64,000 bases of DNA from Guyanagaster necrorhizus (GCF_019112545.1 NW_025064902.1:604623-668622); one strand, 5' to 3'. Positions 34,005-46,013 are shown, numbered from the stretch's first letter. The notes: generated by a model from the sequence alone, not told the origin. Numbers and translations are program-made.

Positions 34005-35730
34005 CTACTCCGAAAATGCTAGCCTACCCTTCCTTAGGTGCCTCAGACGTTGGTGTGTTGCTGGCGCCATGTTGATGTGCGGCTCGAGTTTCTCAAGGGT
34101 AGCCCGTTCTAAGGGAGTTTCGCACCATCTACGAGATTCGATCATATCCATCACGGCGCTTTCATCTAGATCCTGAGTCCAAACCAGTTCGATGGACTTC
34201 AGACGAGGGAGGAAAGGTAACCTGGATGGCAGCGCCGTAAGCTGGTGCAGGAGGTGTTCGTTGATGGGATATGGCAAACAAGGCAATACCCTTCAGATAG
34301 ATCATAATCTTTGGGATTAGGGTCGTGGATGACGAGAGATGCGAGCTGTGGGAGAGCATGCAGGACTCTGATGATATCCATGTCTGAGATCGGTATCGCA
34401 ATGAAGGTAATGTGCTGTAGCCTTGAAGCGGAATGAGAAACGACCTCTAAAATTGGATCGACTCCAATGAGAGTCTAGTCGTCGCCTTCCTCATCAAACT
34501 CTGCGTGATATATCATCAGAAGAGAATCTAGGTTGGTGAAGTGAAGGTCCTTGAATGGTTTTGGTGTGAAGGCGTTGCATGATAGCTTCCATGTTAAGCG
34601 AGAAACCAGGTTCGATTTCGGCGCCCTGCTGTCGGTGAGCGAGAGACCATTCATCTACAGAGAGTGAGCTCGATAAGGCATGTCTATGTAAACTCTGAGA
34701 TCACGAATATTTGGAAATGCCCCAATAGCAACGTTTAAAGTTTCTATTTTGTGGCACACGTTGATGCGCAAGGTCGTTAACGATCTGGGCTCGGGGAAAC
34801 GATGACTCTAGAATAGAGCTAAAATTTCCCTCCTCAACGTCATCGAAGGAGAGGGATGTGAGATTCGGAGCCTTCAAGAAACCGGAATAATTCCAAAACT
34901 TGGGCACACGGTCAAAGGATGGGATGGTTGTTTTCTTTAATCCACTCAGATTGGGTAGGACACTATCCATAGGAGCAAACAGCATCTCAATGTTCCCGTC
35001 CGTACAGAGCTTGCGCGACAGGCGAATGCGCCTCAACCGAACGTCATGAGAACGAAGAAGGGGCACAAAGGTTTGCGCCCGACACCACTCTGGCTTGACA
35101 CCCCTCTTGGCCGGACGTTGGACATCAAGGTTACTCTCTGTCGGCGGAAGATGATAGTAAGAGGCTGATTTCTGGAGCGCTGGAGGTATAATTGGAGTAC
35201 TTCCTCGCGTCCGTCGACAACTGAGGAACGCCAAGTGTGCGTCGTGATGGTGATAGTGGACCATAAATTGGAGTGGGAGAGAGCTGCTTCCCTCCGTGTC
35301 CTGCAGACACTCGCTATGCATAGAGCCGCAGCAGGATATGCTCCAGGGGTGAAGGATGCGTTGTCTTCAAATATACGATGGAGAAGCTCGGTGGGAAGGT
35401 CGTAGAAGGTCGTAGATGAAGGATGTCGATGGGAAGAGTAACTTTGGATAAGTGATTTGCAGTGGCGGACCTTTTAATACATGAAAGGCTGACATCGGAA
35501 TTTAATGAAACCGAATGGTCTTTGTGGCAATGCGAGATATCGTCAAGTGTTTGAGATAACGCGACAATGATTTCGGACAACGAAACCCAAAGCGAGGAGT
35601 CTGCGTGGCATTCTATCAAATCACCCTTGTACAAAGGAGGATTTATATCCAGAGAGTAGCGACCAGAAGGACTGTAGATAGTCTGCAGAGTGTGTCGGAT
35701 AGCCTCTGCAGTTTCAAACAAAGAAATCAT
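34005..35730 (-). pseudogene. Broken F-box protein gene
   Basis: An F-box is readable around 35300-35420 on the minus strand: FYDLPTELLHRIFEDNASF, then AALCIASVCRTRREAALS and NLWSTITITTHTW. It is followed by EEVLQLYLQRSRNQPLTIIF, a standard continuation in Agaricomycete F-box proteins. The frame then shifts near 35130 (into VKPEWCRAQTFVPLL...) and again near 34800, where the LRR-like text resumes as EPRSLTTLRINVCHKIETLNV. A third segment follows at 34005-34400. No pair of splice sites repairs these steps, so I call it a pseudogene. The intact protein would have recruited substrates to an SCF ubiquitin ligase. Confidence 0.7.
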
Positions 35731-36284
35731 AATTTTAGAAGCAATCTACAAGAGAGAAGATTGGGTATAAGCATCGTTCAGGCTTTGATTGTAGACAACT
35801 AAAGGTACCTTTAATCCAACACGAAAAGATATCAGCGAACTCCACTTGGTGGTACAAACGCGTTCTTTAAGCGAACTTGACAGATAGATTAGGGATAGGC
35901 ACTTGCCAGCTGCTGCAAGTGTTGACATACTTGCAGAATTCTTTGAAGGTAGAATGTGGTTGAAGTACTGAAGACTAGTCACTGGTGGTAGTCAACATGG
36001 AACGCGGTGCAAAGGCCAAAAATAGAATCCTTCATTGTTGTCTTAGCTGCGACATGTGGCCATACCACTGGTCCCTTTTTTAGGTTTTTCTCGTCAAACA
36101 CCTTCGATACTGAACTCCGTAACTACCATCATCATGGAACATTTTGAGGGTACTGTCATACTTCGAGAAGTGTGCCTCCGTGGGCTCATGGTGCGTGAAC
36201 ATGTCTCAGTGTAAAAACGACGCATGGAGAATCCATTGCAATAAAGAGCATTCATTCATTGAACCATAGACAAAGTTACTTTAA
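35731..36284. other. Intergenic region
   Basis: Between the 5' side of the F-box relic and the 3' end of the nuclease gene. Nothing recognisable. Confidence 0.45.
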
Positions 36285-37288
36285 TCAGCCAATCTGCTGC
36301 AGATAGGGCTGGCCGTGGTCAAGCTGATCGCAAGCCCCCGGAGTAATGGGTACTGTATAGCTTTAGAGTAAGCAATGTACTTGACCCAAGTATAAGTCCA
36401 TACCTCCCCGTTCGCCCAAGCAAAAATGGGCTATATTTTCATCCGGGAAGGGTACATTGACAACACGAATTTCGGCAAACTACATGACAACTTCAGGGGA
36501 GAACAGGGATAATGGAAGAAGAAAACATACATCTACGTTATCCTGTAGGACATATCCTGGGGCCTGAGAACCTTTATTCTGTGAAATATGCGTTAGTATC
36601 GTGTGCATGTAATTCAGGTCAGAAGAAAAGTATACATTAATGAAATTACCCCAAGAAGCTCCGGATCCTATGGATTCTCGTCAGATGACAAAACCTATTC
36701 GTAGACAATATAGAACCCCACCGCCGTTGTCTCCAGAAGGAATGCATCTCGTAACGGCATTAGCGCCTCCGGCATTGGAATTAGCCCAAGGCCACTCATC
36801 GCACTGATAGCCAGCATCGTGGCCAACCTGACGGGTGTGTTTGTTATCTACTGCATCAAAGAAAAGTCAAAGAGACTTCATACCCGAGTGCTGCACCGGT
36901 TCGGATCGACGTTTCCGCAACTGTTGCTGGCACGATTCTGGTCCGCGGCAGGACGGTTCGGTGCTACAGCACGGGGTCCATTGTTACCTGGTCGAATGAT
37001 ATCACTTTCATTTTCTCCACAGTGAGAGTCATGCAAGACGCACAATACCAGGAGTAGCCTTTCGCATAGTCACCGGTCATCAGGATAAACAGTGACGCTC
37101 GAGCATAGGAAATACCCACATATATTCTCGGCGGATTGAGGGTAATCATCGTAATCGATCTCGAAGACGGGAAGAGCGCGCTTCACGCCTACGGGCCACG
37201 AACCGTTAAAACCAGTGGATGGCTCCGCAGGCAGCGCTTTCGCTGCTACAAGAGAAAGACAGAGAGTAATGAAGATGGTACTGAGCAT
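36285..37288 (-). CDS. Secreted NucA/NucB-type deoxyribonuclease-like protein
   Basis: Seven exons (37074-37288, 36884-37004, 36722-36827, 36636-36667, 36531-36578, 36404-36479, 36285-36352) give an intact 221-residue protein. Residues 1-17 are a signal peptide (MLSTIFITLCLSLVAAKA). The body carries VFEIDYDDYPQSAENIC and then the family hallmark GYQCDEWPWANSNAGG...TRCIPSGDN, where the Cys-Asp-Glu and RC motifs match the NucA/NucB deoxyribonuclease domain, followed by the SWGNFIN helix. In bacteria such nucleases cut extracellular DNA; in fungi a nutrient or defence role is possible but unproven. A C-terminal tail of about 45 residues ends PYLQQIG. The first intron (69 nt) uses a less typical acceptor, GAAAG, the only one that keeps the frame. 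A TATA box lies upstream. Confidence 0.72.
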
Positions 37289-37340
37289 AGGAAGCTAGAG
37301 ACAAGCTCGTCTGAGGCTTGGGGCAGGTAGAAAACTGTAG

Positions 37341-37347
37341 ATATATA
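37341..37347 (-). promoter_or_regulatory. TATA box of the nuclease-like gene
   Basis: CTATATAT on the minus strand, 53-60 nt upstream of the ATG at 37288. Confidence 0.45.
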
Positions 37348-38825
37348 GATTTTTAGTGACCAGAGTAAATCGACTATCAGAAAATGCTTCATGCAGGCAA
37401 CATGGGCGTCCATTTTTCACGGAGCTATGGAACCAGTAGGTTGGTTGATACGAGGGCTAGTCGAAACGAGGCCAGTGGCTACGCGATTTTCAATGAACCG
37501 ATAGGAAATGTGACACTCCGTCCTCCATGGAGGGTTGTATCATTAGGCCTACTTTCACATGAATGAAGCATCTGGAACAACGTATAGCCAAAACGCAAAC
37601 TTTGAGGACGGGCTTCGAGCTGAAAGATTGTCATTTTTGACTAGGATCAGCCATGAAAACACAGAAAGCTTATAGTGCATGGCCTCTACGGAAGTACTAC
37701 AGTCGGCCTAACATTCGAAGCAGTCAGTGACTTCAAAAATTTGAAACAATGCGCTGGTAATGAGCTTACAGTCTGCGAATGTCGCTTAGCTTGCAGTCTC
37801 GGCTCTTGGCCAATTTCAGACTTACCGCTCACCACGGTGGATCCCCATATATCACCATATATCTGTCCCAGTATTTGAAATACTTGCTGGAAATCATAGA
37901 GAAGTACGATAGTTTCACTGTTTGTATTATGAGCGCTGGCACTGACCCGGGTAAGAAGGACATGTAGCAATGGTCGGGCGCAGACAAGAAACTGTCTAGA
38001 GGTTAGGCACCATCCTTACAATAGTAAAGTCGGAAACTTGGAAGATCGCGTGCTCGTTCGAAATGATGGACATGGCTTTGTCGGCGACACAAAATGGCTA
38101 GCTCTGGCTTCAACGACCGTGACCTGAATCACAGTCTGTCACAGTTGCATCGTGCCGTGCCACGGAATTACCAAATATCCGGTCTAATATTGACTGAAAT
38201 CCTTCAGTAAGCGAGAATTTATCGTCTTTTTCGATATAGCGTTGTGGTATCTACGCAAGAAGTCTTCCCTGTTTCATTTTCAAAGCGTTTTAGATCTTCA
38301 TGTCTTCGCCTCGGACTAGGCGTACCGTAACCATACGAAAGCCGGAATGAAAATAGTTGACGAGAGATTTGCAGTCGCGACTCAATCCGTATAGTTGCCT
38401 ATCTTCTAAATCATTCGCAGAGATATGCATCCGACGAAAGTTTGGTCGTGACTGTTTTTGTTATTGTATTGACGCCGTCGTCATTTTGTTTATTTTGTGC
38501 AGAGTTGAATGGACCTAAAGGACTAAATCTTCACCCAGCTTCGCGTATGTATAACTGTAGATTCCCGTGACTGCATGTGTCAGGCCCACATGGCAAAGCC
38601 TACCCCCCTTTCTAAACTATACCGCTATATAGGGCTTTCGTGCACACGCTACGAGAGATTCACACAATTCCTGCGAAGGTCGTATCCCCAATGTTTTCAG
38701 CAGTTTTTCCTACCACACGGAGTGCAATAGAGGACACTTTTCAGTGTTCTATGTATAGTCGAGCTTACTTCAAGACATACGTTCCCATTGCAGCAATGAT
38801 GGAGACCAGCGATTTGATTCTCACA
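37348..38825. other. Intergenic region
   Basis: No supported gene in about 1.5 kb. Short open frames (37384-37566, 37686-37970) show no motif. Presumably holds the upstream regions of the divergent nuclease and transporter genes. Confidence 0.4.
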
Positions 38826-38832
38826 TATATAT
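38826..38832 (+). promoter_or_regulatory. TATA box of the oligopeptide transporter relic
   Basis: TATATATA 34-40 nt upstream of the ATG at 38866. It survives although the gene downstream is broken. Confidence 0.4.
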
Positions 38833-38865
38833 ACTCTATCGAAGGACGATATCATTCGTTCACCC

Positions 38866-39970
38866 ATGGAGTCTCTTGGTACTCAGCCCAGTCGATCCTT
38901 TCACTCCGAAGATAAAGGCTCCCCCATCGACGAGAAGAGGGCTTTGGCTGAGGTTGTTGTAGAGGTCTCTTTCCAAGGAGATGTCTACGATGACTTGCGC
39001 GTTTGAAGATGGGAAGGAACGTCCTATTTGTATCCGTCTTTCTCTGTCGTTGCCGCTGCTTCAGGGCTGACTGGATTCTACAGTAACGGACATGGACGTT
39101 GCTACCATTATCTCCCTAGAGGACGACCCTACTCTCCCAGCATCCACATTTCGCATGCGGTTCGTCGGTATCGGGCTATCATGCTTCGGTACCGTTCTTG
39201 GTCAAATATTTGTAAGGCCATCTCTACGCTTTGATAAGACCAACCTGACACAGCTTGGTACTTCCGGCCACAAACAGCGTCCATAAATTCTGTGATATAG
39301 TCTTGGCATCGCTCTGGAAACCCTTATACCCGAACCGGGAGATCCTGTCAGGAGCCTTAGGACAAAGGACAATGCTTTTTGAAAGTTCATGATTCCTGAT
39401 CCTTTCAGTAAATAACATTCCTTTCTTTTTACTTAAAGATCAGATTCTAAATCGGTCTCAGATATTAAGAAACATGTCGCAACAACTATCTTCTCTACGA
39501 CTGCCGCTGAATTTGCCCTTGCCATTAGCATACTGTTTGCCGAAGATGACTTGTACTACAGTATTCAAGTACGCGGTATCAATTCCGCCAAAAATTGTCG
39601 TCGTCTTCTGGATTCACATCCAAATGCCGCTGTCGAAAATTTCACTCTCATTGACAGCCAAGTTATCAGATACGGACCGGGCGGCATCATGCGCTCGTTC
39701 TTTGTCTACCCACGTGCCTCGTCTTTCCCAACCTGCTTCCTACCGTGCAGCTTTTCGACGCCCTTCACGAGGCAAGAAGATATTTCTCCGGAAAAAATGC
39801 GTCCGGTCCTTTTGGAGTATCTTCGTCTGGGAAGGATTTCCCGAGTATTTATCCCTGACCCTGACGGGGATAAGCGTCTTCTGTTTGGCGAATAGAGATA
39901 GCGCATGGTGTTTAGCTCCTTGTCTACATTTCGTCCGATCCTACGTCATTTTCTCCTCATAGGTTCGTCT
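38866..39970 (+). pseudogene. Oligopeptide transporter (OPT family), broken and truncated
   Basis: The start is well preserved: MESLGTQPSRSFHSEDKG, DVYDDLR, then across an intron VATIISLEDDPTLPASTFRMRF and GIGLSCFGTVLGQIF, all typical of fungal OPT proteins. YFRPQTxS follows near 39265, then KHVATTIFSTTAAEFALAIS, DSQVIRYGPGGIMRSFFVYP and, in yet another frame, FVWEGFPEYLSLTLTGISVFCLAN. At least two frameshifts lie between 39725 and 39820, the first splice junction is out of phase, and the last third of a normal OPT (about 750-800 residues) is absent. The working protein would import tetra- and pentapeptides or glutathione with protons at the plasma membrane. Confidence 0.8.
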
Positions 39971-40434
39971 GACGTCGAAGCCGAAGTAGAAGGCCATCAT
40001 CCTGATGGTCTTCTGTCTGCTCTCCAAGTTGCATGTTTTGCGTCACGAGTGCGCCAAAATGGTTGCAGAATGGACACCGTTCTTAGACTCCTCAGGTTTT
40101 CAATAACTTCTTCTATTTAGCACTTGTCGACTCGTGGACTCTATAACCGAAATCTCTCGGAGTAACTAGTGAAATCGTGGGTATTTCTGTCTTGGGCTTC
40201 ATATCTAGGGTTCGTTGTTCTGATGCTGAAGGACGCACAGGCACGTTGATCATATTTACTTGCCGTATCAGCTCGCCTCCTCTCATGATGTGGCAAGTTT
40301 CATCAATGATCTCTTCTACCATTGTTTTGTGTCCATACAATTCATGATTCTGACGTCACGAGTGTTCTGAGCCTGGGTGGCATCCATGTTCCGGATTCAC
40401 ACGCGGGCTCATCATACCTTTGGGTATATATACC

Positions 40435-40442
40435 ATGTATCT
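40435..40442 (+). promoter_or_regulatory. TATA box of the Kre9-like gene
   Basis: TATATATA 60-67 nt upstream of the ATG at 40502. The same box is kept in the truncated copy at 22444-22455. Confidence 0.6.
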
Positions 40443-40501
40443 GCACGAGGACATTCGTCTCTCCGTCGACCATCGATATACCCAGCTCCTTCACGCTCAT
40501 C

Positions 40502-41061
40502 ATGAAATTCACGTCCCTCTTGCTTGCTGTTGTCTCCTTCTTTACAGTAGCACTTGCAATCCCTGTCAACTTGGACAAGCGAGACGTCTTCGTGCCTCCT
40601 ATCCTGTACCCGCATTCTGGCACCGTGTGGACGATCAACGAGCGTCACAATGTTACCTGGTCAGGATTGTTCTCTGCAATGATTCGCACAACCTTGCTTA
40701 CTCGAATGTACAGGGATACATCTAATGCGCCAGTGAACATCACAAACTCCAAAGGCCTCATAATGCTGCGTAAGGATAACATGGCTACTCCTCGTGCATT
40801 ATCTTTCCTTCATCGATATGATGCGCGCTTATTTAAGGAACAAAACTGCAGTGATTCTTGCGGAAGGATTTAACATTCTACTCGGCAGATTCGAGATAAC
40901 GGTGCCTTGGGTTGTTGAAGGAGATGATTATTCTCTAGTTCGTGCGTATTATATTCCTTGAATGGTCTCTGTATTATTACTGACCATGTTCCCCAGTATT
41001 CGGCGATTCGGGAAATTGGAGTGAGAACTTTACGATTACCGGATCGGATATTTCATTCTGA
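40502..41061 (+). CDS. Secreted Kre9/Knh1-like protein
   Basis: Four exons (40502-40659, 40714-40793, 40852-40941, 40997-41061) give an intact 130-residue protein. A signal peptide (MKFTSLLLAVVSFFTVALA) and KR site lead into VFVPPILYPHSGTVW, HNVTWDTSNAPVNITN, IMLRKDNMATP, LILAEGFNILLGRFEITVP and DYSLVLFGDSGNWSENFTI. This is the short basidiomycete form of the Ser/Thr-rich membrane-anchored family with a Kre9/Knh1 N-terminal domain. It has no GPI signal, so it is probably a secreted wall or surface protein of unknown role. Three N-glycosylation sequons are visible. The start was chosen for the signal peptide and its conserved promoter. A promoter plus signal-peptide stub of a sister copy is at 22311-22530. 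Confidence 0.88.
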
Positions 41062-41803
41062 GTTATTGATTCCGGGGGTGGCTTCGAATTTTTGGACAAT
41101 CACGCGGAAGTTGATTCATTTGAAGTATTGATTGAATTTGTTGTAAATTTAGTGGTATCAATGAACGGCGACTTTTGAGAAAGTAGTCTTGATTTCATCC
41201 TAGTGCCGAAGGCTTTGGAATATGGGGATCTCTAATGCCAAGGAAATTCGGCCTTGGTACACTCTCAAGTTTGTTGGCACGTTGATTCTGATACGGAGAA
41301 AGCATCTCGATTCTATCTTTCCATCACTCGCAGCCGAAGAGGGCCTAATTTTATACTTTTTCGCACTGGCTATATGTAGTAATGTGAATTTGTTCTTGCC
41401 TCTGAGTGTTGAGATTTGGAGTACATGCTTATAAGACCTTTAGTCTTTGGGTTACAAACTTCTGAGGAGTTTCCTCATTGACTTCTCATATTTATACTGG
41501 ACTACACCTTTTCTAGTAATTTCTATTTAATTCCTTCAATTTCCCTCGGATTCTTTCCTTACTCAGCATGCCGGAATATCAGATTGTTTGAATCCCCGGT
41601 ACTTCTTCCGTATTTCATCTCATCCCGACATCGTTTACAGATACTTTAGCGTTCTGCTTCCGGTTGAACTTGTGTCGCTGGTACCGCCTGCTTGCCCTAT
41701 CGTTGGTTATTATTCTATATTGTTCTTGAGGTATCTTTAAGGACGAACCATAGCGAGGTAGGGCTTTCATTCTACGGACACATCTTGCACTGACCTCGAG
41801 ACC
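41062..41803. other. Intergenic region
   Basis: Only a 70-codon unrecognised open stretch (41222-41434). AT-rich, probably 3' flank of the Kre9-like gene. Confidence 0.4.
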
Positions 41804-43076
41804 GTGCAGATGGCACGCGATGCGGATTCACGACCTCTACAGGAACTTTTTGACGCAATCGTTGACGCTGTCAGATTTGCATCGCCACTTAGTGAAGCAT
41901 TCAAAGACCTCGTTTCAGGCTTCTTGGTGTCACGCCGTTCCCTCCCTCGAGCTCGATACTTTCTGTTTGAGGCTATCTACTTTGCTACACCTGAAAGGAT
42001 CCCTGAGTACCACGACACGGGTCTCAAACCCCCCATCATATCATCTTCGGCAAGAATGCTTGTTCTCAACAGCCAAAGGTTTGTTACAAACGGTACCTTT
42101 GACGATTCCATTTTAATATCAATCCTGAAAATAATGACCAATATCGAAACCATATTCTTTGAAATGCGTCGTGGGAAGAGTTATCCCCGGAGTTATTGGG
42201 CGTGTCGTCACGATATCGTCTGAAGAATATATTTCTCAGAAATGTCACCGTTTCCTCGAATTCATCATACTATTCCTTCCTTAGACACAGCCCCACATGT
42301 AATCTTGGTCAGCCTGGTCTTTATGAATGCCTGCTGTTGGCTATTCCGATTATGAGCATGGCGGCGCCGAAGAGGTTACGGCAATCCCTGAAAAATGGAT
42401 CCTCGTCAAGTCCCTATCCGTTGCTCGTTTTCGAAATTCTCAAGATATAGAACGCATAATCATTTTCTCTCCGTCATCTCTATTCGACTTCCTTGGTGGT
42501 ACCGAAACTGAGGTAGTACTCCGTCAATACCCAGGCTAAGCTCTGACACCCCGAAGATGGCATCTGCTTCTTGGGAGATGTAGTCGCAGCATCGGATTTC
42601 GCGATGGCTTGCGCAAATCGTCATGGCGAAATAATTCCTTCAAGCACCCCCGCCTTATCTAATATACTTTCCCTCTCTATGCACAGTCGGAGTTCTTCCC
42701 AATGATACATCTGAAGAGATCCTTGGCTTCCCGCCCATCCCAGTTTTACAGTGGTGGATTGACATCGTGGTGCACTCGAAATACTACTCCCTGTCAATGC
42801 TTTGCATTACTGTGATTGCTAAAGGACACCGCTGGCTCATAAGTGACGACGCCTTCACTCAGTGGCGTTGCCTGGATAGAAAGATATCGTCGCCTCCGTA
42901 CAAGGTGCAGGAAGTAGGCATTCTTTTCAGGGTAGAGCGGATTGAGGATGCAGATTCTGGAACCGTGATTGATCTGTTGACGGCGAATATGCCAGGACTT
43001 TTTGGGTTTTATAGGTACAAGACCGTTGTGTTTAAATTGATTAGCGATGTCGTATTATGGCATTTGTTCTGCTAAG
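41804..43076 (+). pseudogene. LRR-like hypothetical protein, unit 1 of a duplicated array
   Basis: Starts with MARDADSRPLQELFDAIVDAV and continues with a segment (ISSSARMLVLNSQRF...ILKIMTNIETIFFEM) that aligns to unit 2 (PAATRTVYLRSLCAF...ILQFTTNIDTICFFN). The frame breaks near 42180. The C-terminal piece at 42767-43076 (AFTQWRCLDRKISSPPYKVQEVGI...LLTANMPGLFGFYR) aligns to the end of unit 2. No function is recognised; the general make-up is that of the C-terminal repeats in basidiomycete F-box proteins. Frame changes suggest decay. Confidence 0.5.
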
Positions 43077-43119
43077 TCAACGTGGAAAGCTGTACTTTTC
43101 GGAAGCCAATTAACATCTG

Positions 43120-43215
43120 TTTAGGTGATCTGGCTTTAGTGGAGGCTCCTGGGACATATCAGTACAATGACATTTGCCTCGCATCTCTTATTATCGCAGC
43201 TGCAGCTCTGTCTGT
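43120..43215 (+). repeat. Short duplicate of the unit motif
   Basis: CAGTACAATGACATTTGCCTCG...ATTATCGCAGCTGCA here resembles TGTTATCACGACATGTATCTCG...ATTATCCCAGCTGCA at 43558-43606 of unit 2. It looks like a leftover of a tandem duplication. Confidence 0.5.
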
Positions 43216-43489
43216 TGCCTTCGAAATCACCATTCCACCCCGCAATTGATCACCTCTAATTGAATGGCTGCCCGTTAAATTGCATGGGGCCAGTCCAGGG
43301 ACCAGAATGTTGCCCCTTTAATTTATGCCGCGCCAGATCTCCCCTTCGCCACTCGGCAGCGCAACCACACCTCTCACTCTAGAGCTACCATCATCCCAAG
43401 TTACACTCGCTCTCAATATTGAATGTAGCGTCAGCTCTGTGAAAATTTCACCCTGACTATGGCTAACTTTTGTTCTGCATAGATGGGAC

Positions 43490-44545
43490 CCGATTCTTCC
43501 TCAGACAACATTTCATATGTTCAGAGAGATCAGATTGGACACCACGGACAAGATAAAGTGTTATCACGACATGTATCTCGCGTCTCCCATTATCCCAGCT
43601 GCAACACGTACTGTATACCTACGGTCCCTCTGTGCATTTGTAATTGACAGTTGGATATCTTCCATCTTGCAGTTTACTACCAATATTGACACCATTTGTT
43701 TTTTTAACATTTCATGGGACATGTTGGCCCAGGAGTGGCTCGACACGATTTCCAGTTATCGTCTCACCGGAATATCATTGGACAGCATCCATATCCATTC
43801 AATCGATTCCTTCTTCTCTTTCTTTCTGAGCTTCACCACTCGCGCGCATGTTAATCTTTATATCTTCGGCACGTCCTATGTCGAAAATGCAGAAGAACAA
43901 GTAGATCTAGCACGACTGCAATCTCACAAAAAACCTGTAGCGCTTCGATCACTGGTCATTCGATGCTTGGAGTATGGCGATGTAACAAAGTCGGTCCGTG
44001 CTATCCTTCTATCCCCATCATCTTCTTTCAATCTACGCGCTCTCGTAGTCGCCAAGTTCAACATTTCGAGGATCCGGGAAGACAGCATGGACAGTTATGC
44101 CATCCTTTTACGTGACCTGATTTTATCGTCAAACCTTCAAGCGCTTCGGACCATGAGGAGCAATTTCATTATGCCAGCACGGCCATCTTTCATATTCTAT
44201 ATCCCCTCCTCCACCAACTCTCATTTGGCATCATCCCTGCTCCGTTTCGAACTCTCGCCTTTCAGCAGAGTTCAGTTCTGCGGTGGTGCGTTGACAGTCT
44301 TCTGTGCTCCAAGTGCTACCAATTAAGGGAACTTGTCATTGGTACCGCATTTCAATCGGTTGCGTGGGTCGTTGTGGATGAAGCGCTGGAACAATGGGCT
44401 CGCCTAGATGATTAGCTTTCCTCACCAAATTACAAGGTGGATGTCGTGCATATTATTATCCACCACAAAGGACTGCTTAATGACTCTGTACGGCATGCAG
44501 AGGTGGTCGATGCTGTAACCCAGCATATGCCTCGATTAGTACAAA
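43490..44545 (+). pseudogene. LRR-like hypothetical protein, unit 2
   Basis: Frame 43517-44326 encodes 269 residues rich in leucine and serine with repeat-like strands (VNLYIFGTSYV, ALRSLVIRCLEYG, NLRALVVAKFNIS). After a frame change near 44290, homology to unit 1 resumes as RELVIGTAFQSVAWVVVDEALEQWARLD, is cut by an in-frame TAG at 44413-44415 where unit 1 has a sense codon, and continues as LSSPNYKVDVVHIII and AVTQHMPRLVQRGVLKL. A paralog comparison thus pinpoints the damage. No function is assigned. Confidence 0.55.
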
Positions 44546-44649
44546 GAGGAGTTTTGAAACTGGTATCTGGGCCTCCTCCATCGCTACTGCCACAGCAGGG
44601 TTCTGCTTAACGGAAGAAAAGGAAAGACAGAAAACCAGCTTATTATCTT

Positions 44650-45726
44650 TCGAAGCCTTTCGCACTTGGAGTCCTCGCTACTCTCATTAGATCCGATATC
44701 GACATTGCGGTCACAGCCATACAGCGATTTGAATCCATTTCCGCTCCTATTCGACGTCTCCCGCGAGATGTCCTCCTAGAGATCTTCTCTCTTTGTCATG
44801 GGGTGCCCTTATACTCTAGTTTCGCCAGCGCCAGAAAGTACCCCTGGCTTCTGTCAAGCATGATTCTTTGGAACTTGTCAAGGTTCACCTCCAGCGGTCG
44901 GGAAACGTTCCGTTGAAAGTATGCCTGGACCTTTATTCCAGCGATAAGCACAAAGTGGACGCCATTTCTCGCGTTTTGAACGTCAGTCACAGATGGTGGA
45001 AGCTACAAATTTTGGGCCACTACCACTTGCAGTGTACGAGCTTTCCATCGTTGTTCCCAGCACTGCGAACATCTAATATTTCAGTAATGTTTTGGGTGGT
45101 GTGGGAGTCTTCGACGCCCCCTTGCTTAGGAAAGTACGATTGGGTGAGGAGTGTCGCTCCATTCGCTCCTGCTTCCCTCTCATATCACACTTCTCGCGCT
45201 TCTCGACCTCTCTGAAAGATTTTCCGATGTTGCTATCGTATCCAAGCCTCACCGAGCTCCTTTTTACGGCTGAAAGGTTTTTGTCTGATACAACTCCATC
45301 GACAATCATACTTCCCACTGTTCTGTGCCTTTCAGTATTTGGAGTAGAGTTATCCCGTTGCTCTTCTTACCTACATTAGAAGACTTTCAACTGTGGGGTA
45401 GTAGGTATGTGGATCCGGGCGGCATAGAAATTGCCTCTGCTTTCCTATCGCAGTCACACTGCTCTTTGAAGACTATGTCAGTTACCGCATCTAATGATAA
45501 CCAGCTCCTGGACCTGCTGATATCTCAGCCATCGCTTCGTAAGCTGTCGGTCAGATATATTAATAGTGAGAATGAGTGGTCTACATCTCCAGATTTCCTA
45601 CCGAACCTGGAGCACATCGAGATCTGCCATAGAAATGTCGAGTACTACATTGGAGTGGTGCAGGTGATTCAAGCACGGTGGCACGCACCGGTGAGACGCC
45701 TTCGGACGTTTGTCGTGGTTACATAA
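44650..45726 (+). pseudogene. Broken F-box/LRR protein gene
   Basis: An F-box is present at about 44725-44800 (SAPIRRLPRDVLLEIFSLCHG). The reading then jumps frame near 44865 (to VKVHLQRSGNVPLKVCLDL...NVSHRWWKLQI), near 45090 (to GGVGVFDAPLLRKVRL...TELLFTAERF) and near 45330 (to LPTLEDFQLWG...SLRKLSVRYI...FLPNLEHIEIC). The combined text is a standard Agaricomycete F-box protein with C-terminal leucine-rich repeats, but three uncorrectable frame changes make it a pseudogene. Confidence 0.7.
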
Positions 45727-46013
45727 TCACGTTTCAGGAGCAAGTCGATAGAGTACGTGAAAGCTACGACAAATAAAGGCCTGGAAGTTATTGTGACAGG
45801 TCGATTCTCCGGCTGGATCCGAGGATTTTTTTTTAGTAAAAATATCTACCTTTCAATGTGAATATCGTCTACACTATGCATGAGTATTACTACTGTTACC
45901 GAAATCCGAAGAGGCAGAATCAAGAGCTTTGTTGCTCTTGATCGCATTGAAAGCATACCTTCAAAGGACGACATGACTTTATATAAATTCAATTGATACA
46001 TGTTCATACACGA

